In this document: one piece after another, positions 22,661-35,279 of the stretch | Layout: the number at the start of each line of letters is the position of its first letter | How positions within the stretch are numbered: position 1 is the stretch's first letter | Assembly: GCA_951799405.1 (NCBI GenBank) | Contig: OX637344.1 | Coordinates: forward strand, 8,928,001-8,992,000 | From: Agapetus fuscipes | Taxonomy: Eukaryota; Arthropoda; Insecta; Trichoptera; Glossosomatidae | DNA length: 64,000 nucleotides | Reading direction: 5' to 3' | Notes under the pieces: generated by a model | Told to the model about the DNA's origin: nothing | Database searches by the model: none | Seen by the model: the letters and a program-made list of their open reading frames with translations, nothing else | Made by a program: the position numbers and the translations under genes

Positions 22661-25600
22661 GGAATATGATTTTACATTCAATTATTACCTACATGCCGAA
22701 CAATAGCTCACTAGATTCTCTCACCTACTAATTTGACATTTGTATGAACTACACTATTTGGTATTATATGAACTTAGCATTTGTTTCCATAAATGTCGGA
22801 CATGAATTTCTTACCATGCGTGTGAAGTACACAATGAAAAAAATGTTTTTACCCCGGATTTAATTAGAAAAATGGTGTACTTAAAGAATTAACAACCTTT
22901 TCGTACCCTTTCTTGAAATATTGGTCATATGGATAATGTAAAAGAATTTTTGCATTAAGCGTGGTCAGCCTCACCTGTAAGAAAAAAAAAAAATATTATC
23001 ATATAAATTTGAATATATATAAACAGACAATGTTAAGACAATAAATTTTTGAAATAAAATAGCATAACAATCACAATGAACGTTTCAGTTAAGTCACCAA
23101 CATTGCTATGCTAAACCGCATTTTTTTGTCGATGCATCAGAGCTCTTGGCATTGAATGCAAATACTTAATCAACTGAGCTATCAACCAGACACCTACTTC
23201 TTTGGTTAAAAACAAGTCTTTATTTTTATTTCATTGTTTATTAAATTTCGAAAGTACTCATACATTTTTAACCCCATCGTTCGCATTTGCGAGCCTTAGT
23301 GATTCAGTCTCTTTGTGAATGCCTTAAATAAGGTACGCCGGTGTGTCTCTTCATTGGATGTAATTATTATTCTGGCAGATGATTGGACAAAGAAAGGTTT
23401 GAAGAGGCGCCGTGTCACATCCACAAGAGACACTCGCAGCGGGACGGATGGAGGAATGAACAAAACGTAGACGTATAACGTGAATGAAAGCAGAGATCAA
23501 CCTTTTGACAAAGGATATTATAATTATTAGGTAACAGCGAAATAATACTCAAATCTAAGCACTAAACACCGGAGTTATATTATTATTTACTTTAAAAGCT
23601 GCTTGTTAAATGGTTTTTGTAGTTGGTTATCAAAGTTGCAGGGATAAATGTTCACATAAAGATGATATATGTAACAAAAGAAAAAAACATGTCGTTAAAA
23701 AACATGTCAGGATTTTTCTTTTACACCTTTTTGCAACATACATTGCAAAGAGGCATAAACTGTTTTCCTGAAACAGCTGTATAAGTGGTCAAAGAGTATG
23801 ATTTTGATACAATATGAGATCGATCTCAAACGCATTAACAGGTTTTGAGGTGTAAAAAAATTATCATTCGCAGCATAGGAAAAATACTGATGCACAAAAA
23901 ATTACGAGTACAGAAATAAATACATAAAGATGTGAAATGAAAATGCTTTGATTTTCTGTGTCTCCATATCATACATAATACATTCTTTCGTAACGTGAAA
24001 ATTTTGAAATATACGTCGTTGTTTCTGTTTTTTGTGTGCCCTTTTTTCTGTTATTTGTCTTATATCATTCAATGTTAAATAGCAGTTCTATATCTATCTT
24101 GCAGGTGGTTAACAGAGAAGAATTCTGCCAGATGATTTTTTTTTAAGTAATCTAAATACTTCAAAGATGCTTTACAGCTGGTTCCATATAAATACCCTCA
24201 GTGCGTAGATTTTCTTTAACATTCTGCTTGTTGGATTATACATAACGCTCTCACAAGAAAGTGATGCTCTTCATTGAGGTGAAGACGTGACATTTTCATT
24301 CGACACTCTTCACTCTTGCATGTTCACTAATGCACTTATTGTCAGTCAAATGTATTGGTGTTGCAACTGTAAATTTGTATGAAAATAAAGGATATTATTA
24401 TACAAAAGCAATATTGTAGTACTGAAATATTGTAAAGTTGAGATTAAAAGGGAACTCAAAAAGGTACTTATAAATACTGTTATGATTTACGGGTTCAATT
24501 TAATGAAAATTGCGGTTATTTATTTTACACAATTTGTTTCAGATACGGGCCACATTCAATTCGTACGCGAAGATACTTTTGAACTGTATACTGTATAGCT
24601 TGATGGCTTTGATACTAGTCTGACTACAGAACATCTCGGTCTCATTTTTTAAAACGTTGATACATGTATTTCACTAATTCCTATATGAGTGTATTTTCCG
24701 TCAATTCTGTAAATACGGTCCCTCTGCAATCACATTTGGCTTTTGTTTAGATGCTCCATAATACTATGTTTTCTACTTCACAGGCAAACTTAGAACGCTT
24801 GAATTAAAAAAAAACGATGTGGAAGAATGGCACGCAGAAATGTTGAATTTAAGGCGATTGTTTGTAGAGAAGAATGGAAGCGTGTGCCTCCAATCAAATA
24901 TGTATACTGTGAGCTTCTCATTGAAATAAAACCATTTGGATTTAATCCTACGAGCAATCTTAATTTGAACAAGCCAGCAAGCCAGAAATCCAGAGAGCCG
25001 AGAATGTTATGTTTCGATTAAACACGAGTTGGCTTTGTGACTTTGATTATCCGTATTACTTCTCATTATTGCGAACATTAGGCAGTTGGAAATTGTGCGT
25101 AGAAGGGAATATTACCTGTACACCAAGTATGAAATTAAACGTACAAACTCAACCATATCGTTAAACTTAAAAAAATACAGACTCTAAAACAGCACAACTG
25201 ATCAGCGCATTAGTTTTCGTACATTTTTATTTTTAAAGTTGTAAACTTGAAAAACATAAAGCGATGTTAGGTTAACATTTAAGCAGAATAACAGCTTGAT
25301 TAAGGGCAATACTTTACTATCATAAATTTGAATTGAGTCTTGTATAAAAAAAATGTGCTTAAAAAACTCTTGAAACTTGATTGTTAGAACTTGTGAAGTT
25401 GTTGTTGTTGATGCAAATATTATAAGCATGAAACTTGTATCACATTCAGAAAAAAGATAAATTAAAAGTTTCAGGGTTTGTGTACATTGACATTATGAAG
25501 ATTCATTTTTTTTTTTTAAGTATTCATTTAAAATATTCATTATTGTGTATTTCGTGTTATTTGCTTACCTTTTAGCTCATTATAATTTATACAGAGTAAC

Positions 25601-25689
25601 AAATTCGAGTCCACGTTTACTCAAAATGTATTCATAACAAAGTTAATTACATCAAAATTTAAAACAATTAACCCTGTGAACCCCAAAAT
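22661..25689. other. AT-rich stretch; one degenerate tRNA-like SINE head
   Basis: A minus-strand A-box-like TAGCTCAGTTGATTAAG lies within 23125-23195 with a poor B box, probably SINE-1. An R250-like scrap (GTGGTCAGCCTCAC) is at about 22962-22975. The remainder is unique and shows no credible gene. The plus frame at 24827-25021 is open but unrecognised. Confidence 0.4.
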
Positions 25690-25910
25690 CAATCGATACA
25701 ATTTCGGAATCGTCTCCTATCTGCCTGGCCCAATTCTCTATTCACTTCTCATTGGGTCCTCCCTATAAATGCCATTAGATCGTACCCAACAAAAGGGCGC
25801 GCTCTAAGCTCCCCGCCCCAATTAGCGAATGTTTCAATACTGTAAAGGTGGGGCGATCAGTTGGAGCCTTTAGCAGAATTGGGGCGATGCTTAAATGTCG
25901 GCCACTGTGA
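25690..25910. other. Unique GC-richer block; possible non-coding functional element
   Basis: It contains CCTATAAATGCCATTAGATC, CCCCGCCCCAATTAGCG and a partly mirrored GGTGGGGCGATCAG. Its composition differs from its flanks. No frame or repeat explains it. Confidence 0.25.
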
Positions 25911-26038
25911 TGTACGTAAGCTATTTGGCAATGTATGAAAATTTAATGGTTCAAATGGAATGGGTATCAGTGTATGAAGAACCAATAACTACTTGTATGT
26001 ATAGTTAGCTGCTTAAGGTCAAAGATCAAAATTAATCC

Positions 26039-26230
26039 ATAATCTAAGTTGAAAAGATATATTGACATTAAAGCTTATATTAAATGCACGTCCACAAACA
26101 GGCGCATGTAAGTTCGCGCTCACGCATGCTTCATGTGTGCCTTTCCCTGAAACCGGAGGAGCATTGGCAAAACTGAACCACGATTTTACAGCATGGGGGG
26201 CAGCTTTAAACCTACCTAATGGTCAAGGAA
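26039..26230 (-). repeat. R250 copy with internal deletion
   Basis: 192 bp. About 50 bp are missing between CATGTGTGCC and TTTCCCTGAAACC. Head and tail are both present. It lies 4 bp from the next copy in the same orientation. Confidence 0.8.
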
Positions 26231-26234
26231 GATG

Positions 26235-26489
26235 TAATCTAATCTAATCTATGTGGCAAAGGTATATTAATATTTAAAGTTCATATAAAAATGCATGCCC
26301 TTAAACAGACAGGTGAAAGTTCGCTTACAAATGCTGCCTGTGTACTTACAATTCAAAAACCAAACCTCAAATGAAAATAAGCCCAGCAACTTTTGCAGAC
26401 CTTCCCTGCAACAGGGGCAACATTGGAAAAGTAAACCATTTTTTAATAGCATGGGTGGTTAGCCTCTTACCAACGTATAAGTCAAGGAA
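26235..26489 (-). repeat. R250, full-length copy in tandem with the previous
   Basis: TAATCTAATCTAATCTATGTGGC tail side, intact head at 26475-26489. Confidence 0.85.
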
Positions 26490-26494
26490 TACTC

Positions 26495-26585
26495 GCAGAG
26501 GGCTCTTGAGGTGTGATTCACACAAACACAGCGCTCACCAAATAAATCATCCTAATATTATGTTTAATATTAATAATACATAATT
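26495..26585 (+). repeat. SINE-2 3' end
   Basis: CTCGCAGAGGGCTCTTGAGG, TGTGATTCACACAAACACAG, CTCACCAAATAAATCATCC and an ATT-rich tail match the end of the 62608-62905 copy. Confidence 0.65.
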
Positions 26586-27395
26586 TAAAAATTAAATAAA
26601 AGTACCTTGGACACAAAAGTACTCACTGATAGTCTCGCAAGTTTCTTACATAATTCTTTCTAGACTTCATTATGATAATGTTCACTTCCTCCTATGTCAC
26701 TTCGGGAACATTATTTTTAGACAGTAACCGCGCGTAGGTGCTAATTCTCCCTACAAAAGGGTACAGAACAATATAGTTGGGTACAAGTTGGGCGGTATCT
26801 CACAGACTCTGCTCAACTTTTCTCTCTATTTACGATGGCGATTACATTTTGGCAACGTTTCTAAAACGGACGTTCAGAAACAAATGTAAAAAACAAATTA
26901 CCGAGGAAAGAATTGTTTCTTAGTTTGTTTTATTCTGTAACTATTAAGTATAAATAGATCATAAATGAAAAAAATTGAGGATACAAATAGTTAAAGATAA
27001 GAGTCTTTTATTTTTATTTTATTTTCATAGGACAACAAACAGCGTTACATAAAAAATATAATAGTAGCAATTACAAAAAAAACATGGCCAATTATATGTT
27101 GCCACGGATATAAAATTTAGGAAGTTGGAAATAATTACAAGATGTTAATTACAAGTAACTAATTACAAGAAAAAAAAAAAAAATACTGCTCTCAAAACAG
27201 AATATGATGTAAATTTAAAAATAAAGAAAATCAGTTCTCCCTGAGTGAAGCACCCACCGCTTTGCGAAAGTGCGCCGTCTCTAAATGAAAAATATCAATG
27301 CTACTGAAACACTAATTGTTTTGTTAATAAACACTAATTGTCTTGTTAATAAAGAAGAAGGATCTGCGAAGTTTTCTAAGGAAAGTAATGAATGG

Positions 27396-27648
27396 ATCTA
27401 TCTATAATCTATAATCTAATTTGCAAGGATATATTCATTCAAAGCTCTCAGATGTATGCCCACAAACAAATACGTGTGGTTCGCGCTTACAAATGCTGAT
27501 TGTGTACTTACAAATAAAATCCAAACCTCAAATGAACATAAGCCCTGCAACTCTTGCCGACATTCCCTGAAACAGGGGTGACATTGGCAAAGTGAACCAT
27601 TTTTTACAGTATGGGTGGTCAGCCTCATACCAACCTATAAGTCATGGA
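27396..27648 (-). repeat. R250, full-length copy
   Basis: Tail of TATAATC units. The head carries one change (GTCATGGA instead of GTCAAGGA). It contains the shared ~70-codon minus frame intact. Confidence 0.9.
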
Positions 27649-27747
27649 TGATGGTAGGAATCCGGACGGGGATTGAGAATCAGGATAACGGAGAAACACC
27701 TTGAGAACTGCAACTCGCAGAAATCAAACTCGTTGTTTTTAACACGT

Positions 27748-27925
27748 CAGACTGAAGAGATTGTGAAAGAATGGGAAATACAAAGTGAGCGTAAAAGAAG
27801 AAAATGCACGAAAAAGGTGATGGATATGAAGGAATTGAAAGATGTATGTCAGGATAGGAAAAAATGGACGCAACTCGGCAGAGGCTCTAGCCACCCTTAG
27901 CAGAATGGTGACAGAGTTACAGTAT
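27748..27925 (+). pseudogene. LINE-A C-terminal remnant
   Basis: The plus frame reads TEEIVKEWEIQSERKRRKCT, KKVMDMKELKDVCQDRKKW, then a stop and GTGACAGAGTTACAG. This is the last ~50 codons of LINE-A. Its orientation is opposite to the flanking R250 copies. Confidence 0.7.
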
Positions 27926-27927
27926 AT

Positions 27928-28136
27928 ATTATAAGCTTTGTTACATTGGGGATTCACATTATATGCATTCTCACAAGCTGACACGCATGTGAACCTACAA
28001 CATAAAAACTCACATCTCAAATGGGCACACACCCTGCAACTCTTGCCGTCCTTCCCTGAAACAGGGGTGACATTGGCAAAGGAACCATTTTCACAGCATG
28101 GGTGGTCAGCCGCATACCAGCCTATAAGTCAACGAA
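27928..28136 (-). repeat. R250 copy, tail lost
   Basis: It starts at a diverged ATAAGCTTTGTTACATTGGGG and runs to CTATAAGTCAACGAA. Confidence 0.8.
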
Positions 28137-28430
28137 CAAAAGTTTTTCAAAACTGATTTTAGAGTGTCGCGATAGCGAAAAGTTGTAGAATAAAAGCGTT
28201 GCGCCATATGAGAAGACACGGAGAGAAAGCGCAATGATAATTTTGTGTTAAAGTAGGGTGGAAAGTTTTGAGCAAACATAATTAAAGGATTTTCTCCTTC
28301 ACGACTACAAACTACCAAGTTCCAGAAAGTGTCACAGCCAGTCAAAGAACCAAGAGTTCTGAAAGGTCCAAAATTTCTAAATTTCTCTACATATTGTTTA
28401 GTAGTTTTTTTTTTATCTTTGAGACATTTT

Positions 28431-28672
28431 ATCTAAATCTAACTCTAAGCTGCAAAGATATATGTATCATTTGAGATTCATATCAAATGCATTCCCACAA
28501 GCAGACATGCATAATTTCGCGCTTACACATGCCGCATGTGGACCTACAATATAAAAAACCCAATCTCAAATGAACATAAGCCCTGCAACTCTTGCCGTCC
28601 TTCCCTGAAGCAGGGGTGACATTGGCAAAGTGAACCATTTTTTACAGTATGGGTGGTCAGCCGCCTACCAAC
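28431..28672 (-). repeat. R250 copy, outer head lost
   Basis: Tail TCTAAATCTAACTCTAAGC. It ends at GTCAGCCGCCTACCAACC without TATAAGTCAAGGAA. Confidence 0.85.
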
Positions 28673-28856
28673 CAAGACATTTTATAGTGCAAAAAATTCA
28701 AAAATACTCTCCGTTTTAGTCTTAGAGTATACTCAAACTCACTTCGTGTTCGCTTTATGTGTAGGTATGTGTTAGATGGACTCACATAATAAAATATCGA
28801 ATGCCAAAACAAGAACCTCTAGGTCAGAGGCGTCATCACCTTGAAAGAAAGGAGCC

Positions 28857-29109
28857 TCTAATCTAATCTAATCTAATCTAAGCTGCAAATATATTTATCA
28901 TTTAAGATTTATATTAAATGCATTCCCACAAGCAGACATATATAATTTCGCCTGCCGCATGTGGACCTACAATATACAAACCCAATCTCAAATGAACATA
29001 AGCCCTGCAACTCTTGCCGTCCTTCCCTGAAACAGGGGTGACATTGGCTAAGTGAACCATTTTTTACAGTATGGGTGGTCAGCCGCATACCAACCTATAA
29101 GTCAAGGAA
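28857..29109 (-). repeat. R250, full-length copy
   Basis: Tail of four TCTAA units, head intact. It is one of the least diverged copies. Confidence 0.9.
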
Positions 29110-29359
29110 CATCTAAAATAGCCTCAATAAAAATATTTTAGATCTAATACAATAAGAGAAAGTATTTGAAAGACGTGTTTCTTGTTGTTTCACAAAATAT
29201 CTACCAAGTTTGTATGATGGTTTAAAGAGACCATCAATTACTTGGCTCCGCCATATACGACTGGCATGATTTCCCCTGTGGAGATGGGTGTGAGGAAGCA
29301 GACACTCAGATCTCTGGGCTATAATGCTAACAATGGGGTTTAGCCACGCCGTTAGATGC

Positions 29360-29452
29360 GTACAAATCTTGGAGACTGTTTTTTTTTCAGATTGCAGGAG
29401 TGGAATAGACTGCCACCAGGAGTAAAGAACTCCAAGTTTTTGAGTGTGTTTC
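29360..29452 (+). pseudogene. LINE RT C-terminal scrap
   Basis: The plus frame has FRLQEWNRLPPGVKNSKFLS followed by VF and a stop. The '..WN.LP..V......L..F' pattern is the very end of a LINE RT polyprotein. It is too short to assign to a family. Confidence 0.5.
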
Positions 29453-29832
29453 GTTGAACAAATTTAAAAAAAGTATTATCTTTGATTGGAGAGCGCTTTT
29501 CAGGTGTGACACATACTCTCACCACATTCGTAAAGCATTATAATATTAATTCTGCGACCCTTGTTTATAGTAAAACTTCTGTCACAAGGCTTCCGAGGGG
29601 TGCCTGGTATGCGAACCACTCTCTCTAATTGAACCAATCTGACAATGAGAGCCTTTAAATCCTCCCTTGTAATTAAGAAATAACCAAGTTTAGCTTTACT
29701 CCGAGAATTTCAAAGTTGTTCCCGTGATTCCAAATGATCAATCAAATTATTTTTAATAAACTTGCAGCATTCTAGTTTTTTTTATTATATGAAATATGTT
29801 TGTTTGAGGTTGGTTTTATTTTTTGTTATATT

Positions 29833-30066
29833 AGTTCAGTCAAAATCTCAGTGGGTATAATGCTAGCGTTCCATCCCAGAAAGCTAGGGCTCGATCGTCA
29901 TCAAGGTTGTCAGAAATGATATATTTATTTCAAATCCGACTATCAAAATACCCACAAGGTTTCAACCTTCACAAGAAATGTTAACCAGGCTATTAGGGAG
30001 CTGAAAATCTTACTTCAGGAAGGTTAGCGAAAAGCTGGCCCCTTCACCTTTAAAAATAAATAGTTG
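29833..30066 (+). repeat. SINE-1, degenerate copy
   Basis: A-box-like ATCTCAGTGGGTATAATG, B-box-like GGCTCGATCG, GGTTGTCAGAAATGATAT, CTTCACAAGAAATG, GGGAGCTGAAAA, and GGCCCCTTCACCTTTAAAAATAAATAG: the SINE-1 order throughout. Confidence 0.6.
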
Positions 30067-30256
30067 TCACACTCCAAATATAATCACATCACGGGGATAT
30101 TGCAGTAAGGTGTAACAGTGTATGAGCAGCCAATTGCGATGTTTTGCGAGTTTAATAAATAAATTTGTTTTTTTTTCACATTTAGTGCACGCTCACAAGA
30201 GAACACGCGTCAGATTACAAAAGAAAACTATGAACCTAAATTGTGCATTTAGCGAC

Positions 30257-30335
30257 CAAGCTCGCAGAGGGCTCTTGTGGTATGAATCACAGAAATGTAG
30301 AGCTCACCAAATAAATTATTGTTTTTTTTATTATT
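30257..30335 (+). repeat. SINE-2 3' end
   Basis: CAAGCTCGCAGAGGGCTCTT, TGAATCACAGAAA and GCTCACCAAATAAATTATTG followed by a T/ATT-rich tail. Confidence 0.6.
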
Positions 30336-30791
30336 CGTGTTAACTCGTAATCAACCGGCACAGCTCATTTTTTGCAATCAAATTTAAATGACTGCAATAT
30401 TCGTCTCAATTACAGCTTAGAGATCCGACAATGTGTTTTCGTCTCGCGAACTAAAGTTTCAGTGAAAGGTGGCAAGACGCCTGAAAGGAAGTACGAGTAA
30501 TCCGCTTAAAGACTTAAAAGTGCTTGAAAGTACCTGAAACGTACACCGAACACTCGCAAAGTGAGGCGGATATATTTTCTCGTACGTGTTGTATTGTTGA
30601 ATGTACGAGTATACGTACTTAAAAAATACAGTTGCCTCAACTTATGTACGCTTTGGTCTTCGTAGACAAAATTAAAATATTTCGTATTTCATACTACGAA
30701 GGAACATTCTGAAAAAATAAGCAGAAAAAAGGTAATTTTGGTGGAAAATTGTAATGCGTAAAATGAGGAGGGAAAAAATATAACATCTATG

Positions 30792-31043
30792 TATAATCTA
30801 TTATCTAAGTTGCAAAGATATATTAACATTTAAAGCTTATATTAAATGCATGCTCACAAACAAACACCTGTAGTTCACGCTTACAAATGCTGAATGTGTA
30901 CTTACAAATAAAATCCAAGCCTCAAATGAACATAAACCCTACAACTTTTGATAACCTTCCCTGACACAGGGGGGACATTGGCAAAGTGAACCATTTTTAA
31001 CAGTATTGGTGGTCAGCCTCATACCAACCTATAAGTCAAGGAA
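30792..31043 (-). repeat. R250, full-length copy
   Basis: TATAATC tail, full middle, head ending GTCAAGGAA. Confidence 0.9.
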
Positions 31044-31219
31044 TTACATAATCATTGTTAAACCCATTTTACAAGTTATTTCTGTATATTGCAAATTACA
31101 AAGATACTGTAAGTTTGTGATATTTTATTATTTTTTTGTAAAAAAAATAATAAAATTAAATATTTATTCTGCAGTAAAAAGGTTTATTTCCAAAAACAGC
31201 ATAGGGGATAATAAATAGT

Positions 31220-31528
31220 GTTAGACTTATAAGCTGTTATGAGGCTGACCATCCATACTATAAAAAATATACTGCAACAGATACCGGAAAGCAACTGTCT
31301 AGTATAAATAAAATCTTCTACTCTTACCACTACCACCCCCGTTTCAGGGAAGGCATAACAAGTGGCAAGGTGTAAACCAAAAAATTCAACTGAGGCTTTG
31401 GATTTATTTTGTTATAAAACATGCATCGCGTGCAAGTGCGTAAACACGTGGTTGCTTATGTGCATACATTAGATATGATTCTCCAATGTTCATTAATCTT
31501 TGTGACATAGATTATACAGTATAGAAAT
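31220..31528 (+). repeat. R250, old expanded copy
   Basis: Head GACTTATAAGCTGTTATGAGG; between head and middle an unrelated ~60-bp insert (31269-31330); then CACCCCCGTTTCAGGGAAGG, and tail CTTTGTGACATAGATTATAC. Confidence 0.65.
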
Positions 31529-31911
31529 GTGATACATATATACACAGATTTAATTTATATTTTTCCCTTGATCTTCGTATGCTTCGGTTTACGAACGTTG
31601 TATACGGATTAACTTACGACAACTGAAGAGTAAAGGTACTCAAAAGTACACAGATGAAAGGCTCTCGCCAGAAAGGGAAAACAATAAAAGTGTCTGTAAC
31701 CACTTATCCATTAAGGATGGCATTAATGAAATTGGTTTCCGAGCACGCAGACAGAACGAAGATCAAATGAACGCATTATTGTTGTGTTTGTTATTCGAAC
31801 ATACACAATAAATGCGTATATTGAGTGCACATGAAGGATTACTTTGAAATCTGTATACTTGAAGTCTTTAATTACGAACTCAAGATATTCTTCTGCATCG
31901 TTAACCATATC

Positions 31912-32030
31912 CATAAGCTAAATTTCAAAGATGTTTTAACATTTAAGATTCATTTCAAATGCATACTCACGAGTAGATACGTGTAAGTTTGCGCGTACAC
32001 ATGCTGGGTGTAAACTTTACAAAATTAAAC
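31912..32030 (-). repeat. R250 tail half
   Basis: ATAAGCTAAATTTCAAAGATGTTTTAAC, GCATACTCACGAGTAGATACG, and ends in CACATGCTGGGTGTAAA. The head half is gone. Confidence 0.65.
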
Positions 32031-32334
32031 ATAAATATAAGGCATTTTGATAAAAACTAGGAGCAGTTGCTAGTACAGCGGTCTAAACGTGACTGATTTG
32101 CGCAAAAATACGAATTTTCGATAATGATCGTTTTGAGCATATCGGATTTACATGCCATATCTACTTTCTTCCCTGATCTGTTATAAAAACCATTTATGCT
32201 TGATATTCAGATTTTAAATTAAAAATTTAAGTTTGATTGGAGCCATCTTTAGCACTTTACTTAATTTCAAATGAGTTAATTTGAAGGAATGGGAGAAAAT
32301 ATATTTATACTTAATTGTATTTCCATTTTTATTA

Positions 32335-32545
32335 AATGGTTCACTTTGCCAATGTCACCCCTGTTTCAGGGAAGGTCGGCAAAAGTTGTGGGGCTTATGT
32401 TCATTTGAGGTTTGGATTTTATTTGTAAGTACACATTCAGCATTTGTAAGCGCGAACTACACTTGTTGGTTTGTGGGCATACATCTGAGAGCTTTAAATG
32501 AATATATCCTTGCAACTTAGATTATAGATTATTATTATTATAGTA
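32335..32545 (+). repeat. R250 copy, head truncated
   Basis: It begins at ATGGTTCACTTTGCC. The tail ends in (ATT)n. It is nearly identical to 17902-18158 over their common length, suggesting the same source copy. Confidence 0.85.
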
Positions 32546-32599
32546 TTTGCCTATACCCTATTCACGCGCCTGGTAGACGTAGCCTTGAGAAGATTGTGA

Positions 32600-32990
32600 G
32601 GAAGAAGATGAATGATAATGTACCGAGCAACGCAGTTTAAATGATATTTATCGCGCATTTCCGGCCAGAATAATTAAATTATCCGCAAAAAACGGTAAAT
32701 TATTTCGATTACAAAAGATTAAACCGGACCGTAATGTGTATATTTGCGTAATCCCCGTTTACAATGTGTCGGCGCCCGAAATGATAATTATGAAAGTCTT
32801 CCCGTTTCCCGTTCACGGGTGACTTACGGCCAAATAATCCCGTTTGAGCTTAGCAGATCTCAGGGACAATACGGCCCTTTTGCTCCGCCTGATCGGGGAT
32901 CAACAGAAATCCCGAATTAGGCGAGAGATTTGAGGGCCTCGGTTGTTTTCGCCGATTTCGCAACGCGCTCCTCTAGAAAGCGTGTCACGG
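32600..32990. other. Unique GC-richer block; possible conserved non-coding element
   Basis: About 390 bp without repeat copies or credible ORFs but with markedly higher GC than the region. It includes CCGGACCGTAATGTG, GGCGCCCGAAATGATAATT and CCCGTTTGAGCTTAGC. It could be an enhancer or a decayed exon, and I cannot choose from sequence alone. Confidence 0.3.
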
Positions 32991-33267
32991 CCAATCAGTC
33001 AAAGATAGGTCGCCCATAAACAAATCAGTTACACGACAGCTAATGACATTTGATTCGCAGACAACTCGGCCACAGACAAATCAATCAAGGACAATCTGAT
33101 CACACGACAGTTTTTCCACTCAACTTTCCGGTCAACGACAATTTAGTCAATACAATATAAGTCCACAGACATACCTTTGTTAGTACTGTAGTTTTTTTAT
33201 GATGTAGCTGTTTGTGGATTTATATTGTAAGTAACTAAAAAGTTGTGTAGATGAATTGTCATATGAG

Positions 33268-33492
33268 CGATCGTGCCCCCAGTGCTATTGTTTGGCTTAT
33301 CTACCGTTGGTGTCATAGATGACATTTAAATGAAAATGTCTTCAGAATCACATTCTAAACAATCTGAGCTAAGAAAAACGTACAACACGATGGTGTGAAG
33401 CTGTTTTAAATATTTTTTAAATCAATTTCCAGTTTTCAAGCAGATTGGTACAGAACACTCATACAAGGAATGTCCATGTGAAATGATACAAG
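33268..33492 (+). repeat. Dispersed repeat, pair with 1835-2050
   Basis: The second copy of the unknown element, in the same orientation. Confidence 0.5.
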
Positions 33493-33532
33493 TTGACGCC
33501 ATGTGTCTATTTACGATCTATCTGTGCGTAAG

Positions 33533-33645
33533 TTTTTTTTTAAGGAATCCTGTTCGGAGACTCCACAATTCTTGGAAGTCTTGGGGTTCTATGTCACCTT
33601 GAAAGAGTGCTGCAGAGATGTTGCTTGAGTGAAGTTGTCTGTGAC
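33533..33645 (-). repeat. LINE-B 3' end
   Basis: A T-run at the left (A tail on minus), then AAGGAATCCTGTTCGGAGAC, GGGTTCTATGTCACCTTG and TGCAGAGATGTTGC, matching 6640-6750 and the complement of 61670-61745. Confidence 0.6.
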
Positions 33646-33984
33646 ATAAATAATGTTGACCGAAAAGTCGTTGGGATGAACTATCGTGTGAGGGGCTTTG
33701 TCTGTGACCGATTTATCGTTGAACCTCTAGAAAGGGTACAATTTCGCGACTCACCCGTCCATAAAGGGAACGATTCCGCGACCTTACTTCCCTAGAAAGG
33801 GTACTACTCGTATTTTGCGACTCATCCCCATGAAAAGGGAAAGGTCTAGGTTTTGATTTGTACCTTGAATAATAGCTTAATCCCACTGAAAATAGAATAA
33901 TATTTATGTCGCTTAGGTCGCGATTGTTAATGAAGTGTGAGGGTTTTGAACTTTGAGGTTTGTTATGCTGAAAATTATAGACAA

Positions 33985-34240
33985 TAGTCTATAATCTATA
34001 TTTTGAAGATAAATAACATTAAAGATTCATATTAAATGCATTTTCATAAGCAGACACGTGTAATTTCGCGCTTACATATGTTGTATGTGTACTTGCTAAA
34101 TAATTACACAACCCTCAAAATTACAGAATCCCTATTCCATTGTGTTGAGGCTAGTGTTTTATTTTTTAGGCACTTGTTACAAAGCACACTTATTTGTAAA
34201 CACACTTGTTTGTTTGAGGATGTGCATAGAATATGAATCT
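33985..34240. repeat. R250 tail halves in opposite orientations
   Basis: 33985-34110 is a minus copy (TATAATCTATATTTTGAAG to CATATGTTGTATGTGTACTTG). 34160-34240 is a diverged plus piece (ACACTTGTTTGTTTGAGGATGTGCATAGAATATGAATC read in two blocks). Together they form a tail-out inverted pair. Confidence 0.5.
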
Positions 34241-34523
34241 TAAAGATTGGTGTTGCTTCGCTCTTTAAATTATCTAATTTTCACTGAATTCACAATCAGG
34301 CTAAAGAAAAATCATAAGGGCTTTCATAAATTGTTTTGTTTGGGCAAAGGTTTCACTCATAATTTGTTAGTTTATTGCTTTTGACCCTAGCAGCACAGGA
34401 CACGTGACGTTTTCACGTCGAACAACAAAAATTCAAACTGCCGTGCAAAAAACATTCCGAATCCATTATTCGAGAAAATCAATTCTATAAGATTGTCTTT
34501 CAAAACCTTGCAAAGTATTATAC

Positions 34524-34698
34524 GACCTATAATCTATAATCTAAGTTGCAAAGATATTTCACATTTAAGGCTCATTAAAAATGCATGCCCACAAACAAAC
34601 ACGTGTAATTCGCGCTTACAAATGCTGAATGTGTACTTACAAATAAAATTCAAACCTCAAATTAACATAAGCCCAACAACTTTTGCCGACCTTCCCCT
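34524..34698 (-). repeat. R250 copy, head half lost
   Basis: TATAATC tail; breaks off after TTTTGCCGACCTTCCC. Confidence 0.8.
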
Positions 34699-35279
34699 CC
34701 CTTAACTTATTTTTGCAGTTTGTACGCCAAGTGTGTTATCATTTTATTCATTCAAAAAAAAATAAAAAAAAAAACAAAAAAAAATTGGGGCTGAAAACCT
34801 TTTAATTTGGAGGTTTTAGGATTTATGTTAATGATTTTTAGTTTTCAGTAGTTGCTCATTTATCAGCTATAAAAAAAACACTTATTTGTTGCAAAAAATT
34901 AAGAAAACATTTTACAATCATAAGTTTTAGGTCGAAAAATTGACAATTTCAAAAAAAACTAAAAATGGAAATAACTCGAAAATGAGTGATTTTTGACCCC
35001 TAGTTAACAGGGTCAAAAATGTTGCAAATAGACCCTAGTATAACCTCTTTCAAGGAATAGGTCGAATTACCAGTCACCCGGTATAAGTCAAGGAAAAGTC
35101 AAGGAAGAAAACCAATGATGGAATTTCATTCTAAAATGTGAATCTAGCGCCAAATTAGTTTACAATTCATTTTCATAAATGTCATTTGAAAATCCGCGAG
35201 CGTCTTCGTGTTTTTCCATTTATATCGAAGTGGAGCACCGTGTTTGTTTTTCAGTAATTAACGAAATTTAAAAGCGACT

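Noticed and set aside
24827..25021. 64-codon ORF as an exon
   Set aside because: Fair composition but no recognised family and no convincing splice sites.
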